Assembly (NCBI GenBank): GCA_017442445.1
Contig: JAFRZS010000214.1
Span: 1 to 5,823 of the forward strand
Length of the DNA stretch: 5,823 bases
Direction of reading: 5' to 3'
DNA from: Clostridia bacterium
GTDB lineage: Bacteria > Bacillota > Clostridia > Oscillospirales > Acutalibacteraceae
Position 1 is the first letter of the stretch. Each line of letters starts with the position of its first letter. The position numbers were made by a program, and so were the translations under genes. The notes beneath the pieces are model-generated. The model did not search any database. It was given only the letters and a program-made list of their open reading frames with translations, and was not told the origin of the DNA. This document shows positions 1-4,483 of the stretch, piece after piece.

Positions 1-203
1 ATATCGCTATTTAATTTGCTAATTCCTTCTGCTAATATATTTTTCGCAATCAAACCACCTGAACAACCATCAAAATTAATTGTATTAGAAGCGCCATCTA
101 TTACAGCTATAAAATCTTTTGTTATTACTAATCCATCTTCGTTTAATTTCTGATTCGCTTTTTTCCCAGTGATAAAACTCTCAAGTATATTAACATTACT
201 CAC
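1..203 (-). CDS. PP2C-like serine/threonine phosphatase, N-terminal part (cut by window edge)
   Basis: A reading frame opens at a GTG (203-201) and runs off the left edge with 67 codons visible and no stop. The GTG is chosen because AAAGGAG (220-214) lies about 10 nt upstream and no in-frame ATG is available. The visible part resembles the start of PP2C/PPM phosphatases: NED at residues 21-23, a hydrophobic strand leading into VIDGAS (34-39) with the metal-binding Asp-Gly at 36-37, then a Cys-Ser-Gly-Gly turn (47-50) before a helix. In PPM enzymes these acidic residues bind the two metal ions used to hydrolyse phosphoserine/threonine. The remaining catalytic motifs lie outside the window. It follows the glycoside hydrolase gene by 23 nt and is probably co-transcribed with it. 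By eye it is about 30 % G+C, clearly lower than its neighbour. Family assignment is moderate; the target is unknown. Confidence 0.6.
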   Translation of the reverse strand, partial: MSNVNILESFITGKKANQKLNEDGLVITKDFIAVIDGASNTINFDGCSGGLIAKNILAEGISKLNSD

Positions 204-226
204 TATCAGCAGTCTCCTTTGCGCCT

Positions 227-2248
227 TTAATTAGAGTTTATAAATACCGTACCGACTGACCAGGGATTTATTGACGGTACTTTTATTATATAATCATCGC
301 CGTCTTTTGTGAAATCAAGTTTTTTCTCGCCGTTATACTGACTCATAAATGTGAAATTTTCACTTGCGGGATTGCGTATAAGCAACTCCATTTCACCGCT
401 TTCACCTATCGTGCAGTTGGTTATTGATACTACGCTGACTTTTCCGTCTTTGTCTTTTCTCGGGGAAAGAACAGCCTGTACGGGAGATAAAAGCTTTGCG
501 CAAAGTTTTTTACCGCTTATGTAATCTGCAATACGAAGCTGATGGTCGCGTTTGAAAAGTGGTATATTCCCCTTCCACGGAACATATCCCGACACTGCCC
601 ATTTTGCACCCTTTTCCGTTGTGAAAACAAGCTCTGCTACTCCGTAGGGAGTTTCACTTTCAGGGAAAAACGGTTCAAGAGCATCAACATTATTTTTAAA
701 TTCGCCGATTATTTCAGCCGTTTCGTTTCTGCAATCCATGGTATAAACTTCGCTTCGTCCTGCAGTAAAAGGACTTGCATGGAAGCTGTCGATATTTTCA
801 GGATTCACCTTATGAGATGTAAATTCTTCATGTATTCTCATAATGTCAAGATATCTTAAACGCTTTGTTCTGATTGAAAAATCGTGACCTTTATTCAAAA
901 GAATTTCGATTGATTCAGCATCGGTTATGACATTTTTGGTAAGCAAAAATTCCAATTCTTCATCTGAAATCACTTTTGCGGTTTCGGGGTGAAGATAAAC
1001 TATTGACATATCATTTCTGTCATAAGCTATAGGTATTGCCGTGCGAAGAAGTCCGAACATTACACCTGCGTGTTCTGAATTCATTTCATTAAATCCTTCG
1101 TTTTCGGCAAGTTCTTTTTTCCATATATTTTGTGACATAAAGAAATGAATGCCTGACTGATAACTGTCCTTATTGAACTCACTTAGCTTATCCCAATATC
1201 TTCTGTGCTGTGAGAATAATTCGAACTCCTTGGAATGCCATTCCATAGGTTCACTGAGCTTCATTATCATTGAATAACTCATATCGGTATTGCCGTTTGC
1301 AAAATAATATGTGGTTTCAAATGCAGTACCTGACGGAGATTTGCCGAACACATTGAACGGTGTATTTTCAATTTCAGGACACTTACATTCAACATAGTCC
1401 GGTAATGTAGAATTCTGCCAGTTCATAGATGCACATTTTGATAAAATATCATTAGGGTTGTGATCATTATAAACTCCGCCGCCGGGACGTGCTTTTGGAT
1501 TATGCCCCGTAGAATCTCTCATAGCATCAAATATGAAATCATAATTGTAGCCTGTATATGCTCCGTGTGCGCAGTACTGATACCCCAATGATGTTTCAGG
1601 TGAAATTTCGTGCACTGTTTTTCCGATTTCATACATCAAATCATAAAGACCGTCACGGATAAACTGAACATAATTTTCACGCCATTTGATATCGCCGTGG
1701 AGTATTTCTGCAACTAAAGTTTCTCTGTTAAAGTCCGCGGAATATTTCTCATTGAACTTTCTGATACAGTCATCACAAAAACATCCGTACTGAACAGGGT
1801 CATGGTTTGATGCTCTGAAATCATCGTCAACCCATATACAATCAGGCTTTATTTCTGTGTAGTAAGAAATTTCTTCAAGAAGATATTTTCTGAAATTCTT
1901 TCCTCTCCAACAGAAACAGTAATCAGCAACAATACCGTCAGGACCCACCATTTTTTCAACAGGTGAGCCTTCATATACCAAACCCGAGCAATCACGAGCC
2001 GACATATATTTTCCGTGACCTATGGAATTGCTTATCTGCATAGACACACTTATGCCGTTTTTTCTGAATTTTTCCGCAGCCGCTTTCCAGAAATCTGCAT
2101 ATTTTCTGTGGTTTTCAAGCGACGGAAAACCGTACATAGTCGGAATCCATACATTGTCGCAAGAGCCCGGATATTTTAAAATCTGCTCAATATAGCTGTC
2201 AACATATTCGTCAGTCAAGATTGTTCCGAGACGCTGCATAAGTTCCAT
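227..2248 (-). CDS. GH42-like glycoside hydrolase, probably cytoplasmic
   Basis: This 673-residue protein has no signal peptide or membrane segment, so it should act in the cytoplasm on imported sugars or glycosides. The layout resembles GH42-type beta-galactosidase relatives: a TIM-barrel-like region (about 1-350), an alpha/beta region like the GH42 trimerisation domain (about 365-500) and a C-terminal beta-sandwich (about 535-670). Visible landmarks are WVDDDFR (139-145), where barrel-end acids sit, the cysteine knot CFCDDC (156-161) followed by IRKFNEKY, PGGGVY (255-260) and VECKCPEIE (287-294 region), where E288 is a possible nucleophile. Catalytic residues are inferred, not proven. The ATG at 2248 is preceded by GAGGAG at 8 nt; a second Met four codons in has no better site. 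The gene begins 19 nt after mgsA and sits in the same apparent operon. A non-catalytic or unclassified hydrolase-like protein is the main alternative; the substrate cannot be read from sequence. Confidence 0.6.
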   Translation of the reverse strand: MELMQRLGTILTDEYVDSYIEQILKYPGSCDNVWIPTMYGFPSLENHRKYADFWKAAAEKFRKNGISVSMQISNSIGHGKYMSARDCSGLVYEGSPVEKMVGPDGIVADYCFCWRGKNFRKYLLEEISYYTEIKPDCIWVDDDFRASNHDPVQYGCFCDDCIRKFNEKYSADFNRETLVAEILHGDIKWRENYVQFIRDGLYDLMYEIGKTVHEISPETSLGYQYCAHGAYTGYNYDFIFDAMRDSTGHNPKARPGGGVYNDHNPNDILSKCASMNWQNSTLPDYVECKCPEIENTPFNVFGKSPSGTAFETTYYFANGNTDMSYSMIMKLSEPMEWHSKEFELFSQHRRYWDKLSEFNKDSYQSGIHFFMSQNIWKKELAENEGFNEMNSEHAGVMFGLLRTAIPIAYDRNDMSIVYLHPETAKVISDEELEFLLTKNVITDAESIEILLNKGHDFSIRTKRLRYLDIMRIHEEFTSHKVNPENIDSFHASPFTAGRSEVYTMDCRNETAEIIGEFKNNVDALEPFFPESETPYGVAELVFTTEKGAKWAVSGYVPWKGNIPLFKRDHQLRIADYISGKKLCAKLLSPVQAVLSPRKDKDGKVSVVSITNCTIGESGEMELLIRNPASENFTFMSQYNGEKKLDFTKDGDDYIIKVPSINPWSVGTVFINSN

Positions 2249-2267
2249 AAGATAATCTCCTCAGGTA

Positions 2268-2651
2268 TTAAAGCTTGATAAATGTTCCGTCTTTTAAGGC
2301 TTCAAGCATAACAATTGCACTGCTCATATTTGTTGCAAGAGGAATCTGCTGTACATCACATAAACGCAACAATGCTGATACATCAGGTTCGTGAGGCTGT
2401 GCTGTCAACGGGTCACGAAGGAAAATAACGAGATCCATTTCGCCGTCTGCAAGCATAGCGCCAATCTGCTGGTCACCGCCAAGAGGACCGCTCTTCATTC
2501 TTTTAATTTTAAGTCCTGTTTCACCCATAATAAGAGTGCCTGTTGTTCCTGTTGCATAAAGTTCGTAGTTTTTGAGAACATCCTGATACTTTATAGCAAG
2601 TTCTGTTATTTCATTCTTCTTTTTGTCATGTGCGATTAAAGCAATTTTCAT
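2268..2651 (-). CDS. mgsA: methylglyoxal synthase
   Basis: Converts dihydroxyacetone phosphate to methylglyoxal plus phosphate, a cytoplasmic overflow bypass of lower glycolysis that relieves phosphate limitation. The 127-residue product carries the family pattern: IAHDKKK (6-12), the phosphate loop TGTTG (34-38), SGPLGGDQQIG (54-64), RDPL (79-82) and QPHEPDV (85-91). With a constant offset of 11, H8, D60, D80, H87 and D90 match the E. coli residues H19, D71, D91, H98 and D101, so the active site looks intact. It is shorter than the E. coli enzyme, lacking the C-terminal extension, as is common in clostridial forms. The ATG at 2651 has GGAGGG 7 nt upstream. A longer in-frame reading back to 2786 is rejected because it would start upstream of the promoter at 2733-2761. 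It is the first gene of a probable mgsA-hydrolase-phosphatase operon. Confidence 0.95.
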   Translation of the reverse strand: MKIALIAHDKKKNEITELAIKYQDVLKNYELYATGTTGTLIMGETGLKIKRMKSGPLGGDQQIGAMLADGEMDLVIFLRDPLTAQPHEPDVSALLRLCDVQQIPLATNMSSAIVMLEALKDGTFIKL

Positions 2652-2678
2652 TTTCTTTCCCTCCAAAATTATAATATA

Positions 2679-2696
2679 AGGCAATTTTTCTTGCCT
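2679..2696 (-). other. small hairpin in the mgsA leader
   Basis: AGGCAA and TTGCCT form a perfect 6-bp stem around a 6-nt loop in the roughly 75-nt 5' leader of mgsA. There is no run of U after it on the minus strand, so it is not a terminator. It lies about 15 nt upstream of the ribosome site and could affect mRNA stability or translation, but it is short and may be chance in an A-rich leader. Confidence 0.3.
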
Positions 2697-2732
2697 GTTT
2701 TTGTTGATTAAAGTTTTTTTGTTTCTTTTATA

Positions 2733-2761
2733 ATAGTACCACATATGTAAAATTTTTTCAA
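2733..2761 (-). promoter_or_regulatory. sigma-A promoter for the mgsA operon
   Basis: On the minus strand TTGAAA (2761-2756) is followed after exactly 17 nt by TACTAT (2738-2733), preceded by TGG as an extended -10 element. Transcription would start near 2726, giving a leader of about 75 nt. The -35 box directly follows the U-tract of the upstream terminator, so terminator and promoter form one compact unit. The same arrangement recurs at 3532-3560. Confidence 0.75.
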
Positions 2762-2762
2762 C

Positions 2763-2793
2763 AAAAAAATAGGTGCGATGAACCACCGCACCT
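2763..2793 (-). terminator. intrinsic terminator of the membrane protein gene
   Basis: On the minus strand AGGTGCGGTG pairs with CATCGCACCT (10 bp, one G-U pair) around a 3-nt loop, followed by A and seven T. It lies about 35 nt past the stop codon of the membrane protein gene. There is no U-tract on the plus strand, so it works in one direction. Confidence 0.85.
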
Positions 2794-2828
2794 TTGAGCT
2801 TAAATATAAAAATACATCCTTTGTGTTA

Positions 2829-3452
2829 TTAAATAAAAGAACTTCCGGTTTCGCCGTATTTCAACGGATCTATATTGAAACGATTAAAATATACATTCAA
2901 AAAGTCTGTGTTTACCATTCCGCCATCATATACACCTAATGCCACAAAAATTATTCTCTGCTCTTTTTCACTGCATAAAATTTTTCCGATTTCAGCATAT
3001 TCAATCTGTATTTCACCATCATCGTCTTTCCATGGATCAAGATCATCCTCTATTATATATTCTGTAAATATATTTGCATAGGGAAATTCCTTGCCCTCTA
3101 ATTCCGAAGTATATTTTTCACAAATCGCTTTATATCGCTCCTTATCTGTTACAACAAATTCAAGATATGCTTCATATGCATAGCTATCACCCTTTTGTGC
3201 ACGATAGGAATACTTTACGTCAGAAAAATTCTCATCTATCTTTTCCGGAAAAAATCCTGTAATAAAACTTTCAACAGTTTCATTATCATAATTTCCTTTA
3301 TAAATTCCGTAATTTGCAATATCTGTGGTTATATACTGCTTACCGATAGACTTTAATTCTATATACAACAAAGCACCAAAAATTATATAAAAGAGCAAAA
3401 TAGCAGATACAATTATGATAGGTATTTTGGGTACTTTTGTGTTTTTCTTCAT
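2829..3452 (-). CDS. membrane-anchored protein of unknown function
   Basis: I do not recognise the family. The 207-residue product has a short basic N-terminus (MKKNTKVPK), one hydrophobic segment at about 10-32 (without a lipobox cysteine or a clear signal-peptidase site) and then a soluble, acidic domain of about 170 residues with alternating beta-like and charged segments and an acidic stretch near 135-145 (EDDLDPWKDDDGE). This fits a signal anchor with the C-terminal domain outside the membrane. The start at 3452 is chosen because GGAGG lies 7 nt upstream; an in-frame ATG 15 codons earlier (3497) has no ribosome site. It has its own promoter (3532-3560) and terminator (2763-2793), so it is a single-gene unit. 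Sampled stretches are about 33 % G+C, lower than the aconitase X genes (about 42 %), which may hint at separate acquisition. Confidence 0.7.
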   Translation of the reverse strand: MKKNTKVPKIPIIIVSAILLFYIIFGALLYIELKSIGKQYITTDIANYGIYKGNYDNETVESFITGFFPEKIDENFSDVKYSYRAQKGDSYAYEAYLEFVVTDKERYKAICEKYTSELEGKEFPYANIFTEYIIEDDLDPWKDDDGEIQIEYAEIGKILCSEKEQRIIFVALGVYDGGMVNTDFLNVYFNRFNIDPLKYGETGSSFI

Positions 3453-3531
3453 AACGTTTCCTCCAATCATATTTAAATTTGACGAAGTTATTGACACTAA
3501 AATCTTACTTTATTACATTCAGGTCAATTTC

Positions 3532-3560
3532 ATAATAGCACAGTTAAAGAATTTTTTCAA
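3532..3560 (-). promoter_or_regulatory. sigma-A promoter for the membrane protein gene
   Basis: On the minus strand TTGAAA (3560-3555) is followed after 17 nt by TATTAT (3537-3532), with TGC just before it as an extended -10. The start site would be near 3525, leaving a leader of about 73 nt before the ATG at 3452. It abuts the U-tract of the terminator in the same repeat. Confidence 0.75.
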
Positions 3561-3561
3561 C

Positions 3562-3593
3562 AAAAAAATAGGTACGATGAAATCACCGCACCT
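3562..3593 (-). terminator. intrinsic terminator upstream of the membrane protein gene
   Basis: On the minus strand AGGTGCGGTG pairs with CATCGTACCT (10 bp, two G-U pairs) around a 4-nt loop, followed by A and seven T. No gene ends immediately upstream, so it would stop read-through from the aconitase X operon or from the antisense RNA before the next promoter. Confidence 0.75.
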
Positions 3594-3618
3594 TTGAGCT
3601 TGTATTCTAATTTCAGGT

Positions 3619-3645
3619 GTGTCAAGAGAATCGTCCTTTTGACAC
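3619..3645. other. 10-bp stem-loop upstream of the toxin promoter
   Basis: GTGTCAAGAG and CTTTTGACAC form a 10-bp stem (one G-U pair) around a 7-nt loop. On the plus strand it is followed by TCA and five T, so it could be a weak terminator, but no plus-strand gene precedes it. It may instead be a protein binding site or a relic. Confidence 0.35.
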
Positions 3646-3680
3646 TCAATTTTTATATTATTGCAACTGTTTTTTACGAG

Positions 3681-3692
3681 CATAATATTATG
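3681..3692. promoter_or_regulatory. 12-bp perfect palindrome just upstream of the toxin -35 box
   Basis: CATAATATTATG is a perfect palindrome ending 4 bp before the -35 box at 3697. Its position suits an operator, but it is AT-rich and could be chance. Confidence 0.25.
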
Positions 3693-3696
3693 TATC

Positions 3697-3725
3697 TTGA
3701 CTCTACTGATACTATCTGCTATAAT
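3697..3725 (+). promoter_or_regulatory. promoter of the small toxin mRNA
   Basis: TTGACT (3697-3702) and TATAAT (3720-3725) are separated by 17 nt, with TGC immediately before the -10 as an extended element. This is close to a perfect sigma-A promoter, and it lies on the opposite strand to all the large genes. Transcription should start near 3732-3734, giving a leader of about 87 nt before the toxin ATG. Confidence 0.8.
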
Positions 3726-3734
3726 TCTTGTCGG

Positions 3735-3768
3735 AATAAGGCGAATCTACAACGGTAGGCGGTTGACC
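3735..3768 (+). repeat. inverted repeat, left arm (5' end of toxin mRNA)
   Basis: The arm begins AATAAGGCGAA and ends CGGTTGACC. Both blocks reappear as the reverse complement at 3936-3964; the middle differs and is 5 nt longer here. The arm begins within a few bases of the predicted transcription start. GGCGGTT within it (3758-3764) is also complementary to AACCGCC (3890-3896) in the terminator stem, so the mRNA start can pair with two downstream sites. Confidence 0.75.
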
Positions 3769-3814
3769 CTCTTATTCAGAGGGTATTTGCCCTCTGATGT
3801 TATTTAGGGGGGTG
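3766..3814 (+). promoter_or_regulatory. alternative hairpins in the toxin leader that can hide or free the ribosome site
   Basis: Three segments compete. Segment 1 ACCCTCT (3766-3772) pairs perfectly with segment 2 AGAGGGT (3778-3784) around a 5-nt loop. Segment 2, as CAGAGGG (3777-3783), also pairs perfectly with segment 3 CCCTCTG (3790-3796) around a 6-nt loop. Segment 3, as CCCTCT (3790-3795), can pair with AGGGGG of the Shine-Dalgarno sequence (3806-3811) with one G-U pair. Forming 1:2 leaves 3 free to mask the ribosome site; forming 2:3 exposes it. The pairings are seen directly; the switching is inferred. Confidence 0.55.
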
Positions 3815-3819
3815 ATGCT

Positions 3820-3891
3820 ATGGAGTATTATATTCTTTTAGTTTTGATACTTATTGTAGCCACGGGTTACATAACAAGCATAAAAAAATAA
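3820..3891 (+). CDS. 23-residue hydrophobic peptide, probable type I toxin
   Basis: This small gene encodes MEYYILLVLILIVATGYITS followed by IKK and TAA: an N-terminal acidic residue, an uninterrupted hydrophobic helix of about 17 residues and a dilysine tail. That is the build of small membrane toxins of Firmicutes type I systems (TxpA/BsrG/holin-like and Fst-like groups), which insert in the cytoplasmic membrane. A very strong AGGGGGG ribosome site (3806-3812) lies 7 nt before the ATG. A near-consensus promoter and a structured leader precede it, and the stop codon is embedded in the stem of a bidirectional terminator. An antisense RNA from the converging promoter overlaps its 3' end. The product is shorter than TxpA (59 residues) and BsrG (38 residues). 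Toxicity is inferred from this architecture; an unrelated membrane micropeptide is the alternative. Confidence 0.72.
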   Translation: MEYYILLVLILIVATGYITSIKK

Positions 3892-3919
3892 CCGCCCTCA
3901 GCCAAAGGTTGCGGTTATT
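3887..3919. terminator. bidirectional terminator shared by toxin mRNA and antisense RNA
   Basis: AATAACCGC (3887-3895) pairs perfectly with GCGGTTATT (3911-3919) around a 15-nt loop. It is followed by a T-run on the plus strand (to 3923) and, read on the minus strand, by seven T (3888-3882). It would end both converging RNAs, giving about 190 nt for the toxin mRNA, and creates a 3'-3' overlap of about 40 nt. Confidence 0.85.
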
Positions 3920-3935
3920 TTTTAACAACAACTAA

Positions 3936-3964
3936 GGTCAACCGTCTATTCGGTTCGCCTTATT
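3936..3964 (-). repeat. inverted repeat, right arm (5' end of antisense RNA)
   Basis: Read on the minus strand this arm starts AATAAGGCGAA and ends CGGTTGACC, the same two blocks as 3735-3768. It begins at the predicted start of the antisense RNA. A toxin transcript reading past the first terminator would carry this arm as a complement to its own 5' end. Confidence 0.75.
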
Positions 3965-3972
3965 TCATTTAT

Positions 3973-4000
3973 ATTATACCATATTCTTGTAGATTGTCAA
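3973..4000 (-). promoter_or_regulatory. promoter of the antisense RNA
   Basis: On the minus strand TTGACA (4000-3995) and TATAAT (3978-3973) are both consensus, separated by 16 nt, with TGG before the -10 as an extended element. The start is expected near 3966. The -35 box overlaps the left arm of the terminator hairpin at 3997-4020. Confidence 0.85.
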
Positions 4001-4027
4001 GCACTCTGTTGAGTGCTTGATTTTTTT
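3997..4027 (+). terminator. second plus-strand terminator behind the toxin locus
   Basis: TCAAGCACTC (3997-4006) and GAGTGCTTGA (4011-4020) form a perfect 10-bp stem with a TGTT loop, followed by seven T (4021-4027) on the plus strand. On the minus strand no U-tract follows, so it does not properly terminate the aconitase X genes that end at 4034. It would stop a read-through toxin transcript of about 295 nt before it runs into the aconitase X genes. Confidence 0.75.
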
Positions 4028-4033
4028 ATTCTC

Positions 4034-4483
4034 TTATGATTCAACCGTTACTGTGCCGTCTGTATCGATTGTGATTTTCATTCCGTCTTTTACGTAGTCA
4101 AGGAATTCGTCACCGAGGTTATCAACAGTTACGATTGAGTTGTCTGTCCATACATCTGCAAGAATAACACCTGCAGCTGCCAATGAGTCAATTGTATGTG
4201 GGAAGAGCATAGCTTTAGGTGCTACGTTCAATGCACTTGCTGTATAAAGTACCATTCCGCCTGTTGTTGAACCGATTGACTGCGGAAGGCAGAGTGCTAC
4301 ATCGTTGATTTTTTTGTTGTAAAGGTCGGGGTTGTTCTGGTCGGAGCAGATAACATCTTTCTTGCCCTCTAAAACACTTTTCTGGAATGATGCAAGTGTA
4401 TTCATTCCGTTCTTTGTTACAACTGCTTCACAGCTTTCTAACTTACCTGCGATAACAGGGCGTCCTTTAAATACCTTTGTCAT
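4034..4483 (-). CDS. aconitase X swivel-domain (small) subunit, DUF126 type
   Basis: This 149-residue protein is the mobile swivel subunit of aconitase X, the partner that closes over the active site of the large subunit and supplies a catalytic serine. The sequence shows the family layout: an early beta strand (VFKGRPVIAG, 4-13), the signature PQSIGSTTGG (67-76), where S72 lies in the expected serine-containing loop, then a helix and the strand-rich C-terminal half (IVTVDNLGDEF, 117-127). The ATG at 4483 shares one base with the stop of the large subunit (TAATG). Its ribosome site GGGAGG is 9 nt upstream, inside the large-subunit gene, so translation is probably coupled. In some bacteria the two parts are fused into one chain; here they are separate, as in archaea and the type IIb bacterial forms. 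Confidence 0.85.
   Translation of the reverse strand: MTKVFKGRPVIAGKLESCEAVVTKNGMNTLASFQKSVLEGKKDVICSDQNNPDLYNKKINDVALCLPQSIGSTTGGMVLYTASALNVAPKAMLFPHTIDSLAAAGVILADVWTDNSIVTVDNLGDEFLDYVKDGMKITIDTDGTVTVES

Larger units (their letters stand above)
2733..2801 (-). repeat. terminator-promoter cassette, copy 1
   Basis: This 69-bp unit matches 3532-3601. Identical blocks include a 23-bp run (2752-2774 against 3551-3573) and an 18-bp run (2784-2801 against 3584-3601). The differences fall in the terminator loop, at one stem base (GC pair against GU wobble) and in the promoter spacer. The function-preserving pattern (stem, U-tract, -35, 17-nt spacing and -10 all kept) suggests a reused control module or an old duplication. 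Confidence 0.8.
3532..3601 (-). repeat. terminator-promoter cassette, copy 2
   Basis: This 70-bp unit is the partner of 2733-2801, in the same orientation, with its centre about 800 bp away. The two copies lie at the two ends of the membrane protein gene, so recombination between them would delete or duplicate exactly that gene with one cassette. Confidence 0.8.
3882..3966 (-). ncRNA. antisense RNA, probable antitoxin
   Basis: The promoter at 3973-4000 should start an RNA near 3966 that ends at the minus-strand U-tract (3888-3882) of the shared hairpin, about 85 nt long. It is antisense to the last three toxin codons (3882-3891) and the whole 3' untranslated region, as RatA is to txpA and SR4 to bsrG in Bacillus subtilis. 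It has no credible reading frame (its ATG is followed by AAA TAA). Its first 29 nt largely repeat the 5' sequence of the toxin mRNA. Base pairing with the toxin mRNA would be expected to block translation or trigger decay; this is inferred. Confidence 0.65.

Noticed and set aside
542..859. Plus-strand open frame of 105 codons inside the hydrolase gene
   Set aside because: It lies wholly opposite a well-supported coding gene, has no ribosome site, and its product is low-complexity with many Cys, Phe and Arg residues, typical of an antisense shadow.
2652..2726. Riboswitch in the mgsA leader
   Set aside because: The leader is only about 75 nt, A-rich, and holds one 6-bp hairpin; no known riboswitch core is visible.
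2652..2786. N-terminal extension of methylglyoxal synthase by 45 codons
   Set aside because: It would start upstream of the promoter at 2733-2761 and inside a terminator. The family begins at the MKIALIAHD start, which has a good ribosome site.
3453..3497. Upstream ATG at 3497 for the membrane protein gene
   Set aside because: It has no ribosome site, whereas the ATG at 3452 has GGAGG at 7 nt, and the extension breaks the usual short basic N-terminus before the membrane segment.
3797..3841. A 14-codon plus-strand frame overlapping the toxin start (ATG at 3797)
   Set aside because: No Shine-Dalgarno sequence precedes it and it overlaps the toxin ribosome site out of frame. A regulatory leader peptide cannot be excluded but has no support.
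3887..3919. tRNA or CRISPR repeat in the gene-poor stretch
   Set aside because: There is no cloverleaf and no regularly spaced repeats. The repeated sequences are explained by terminator stems and the inverted-repeat arms.
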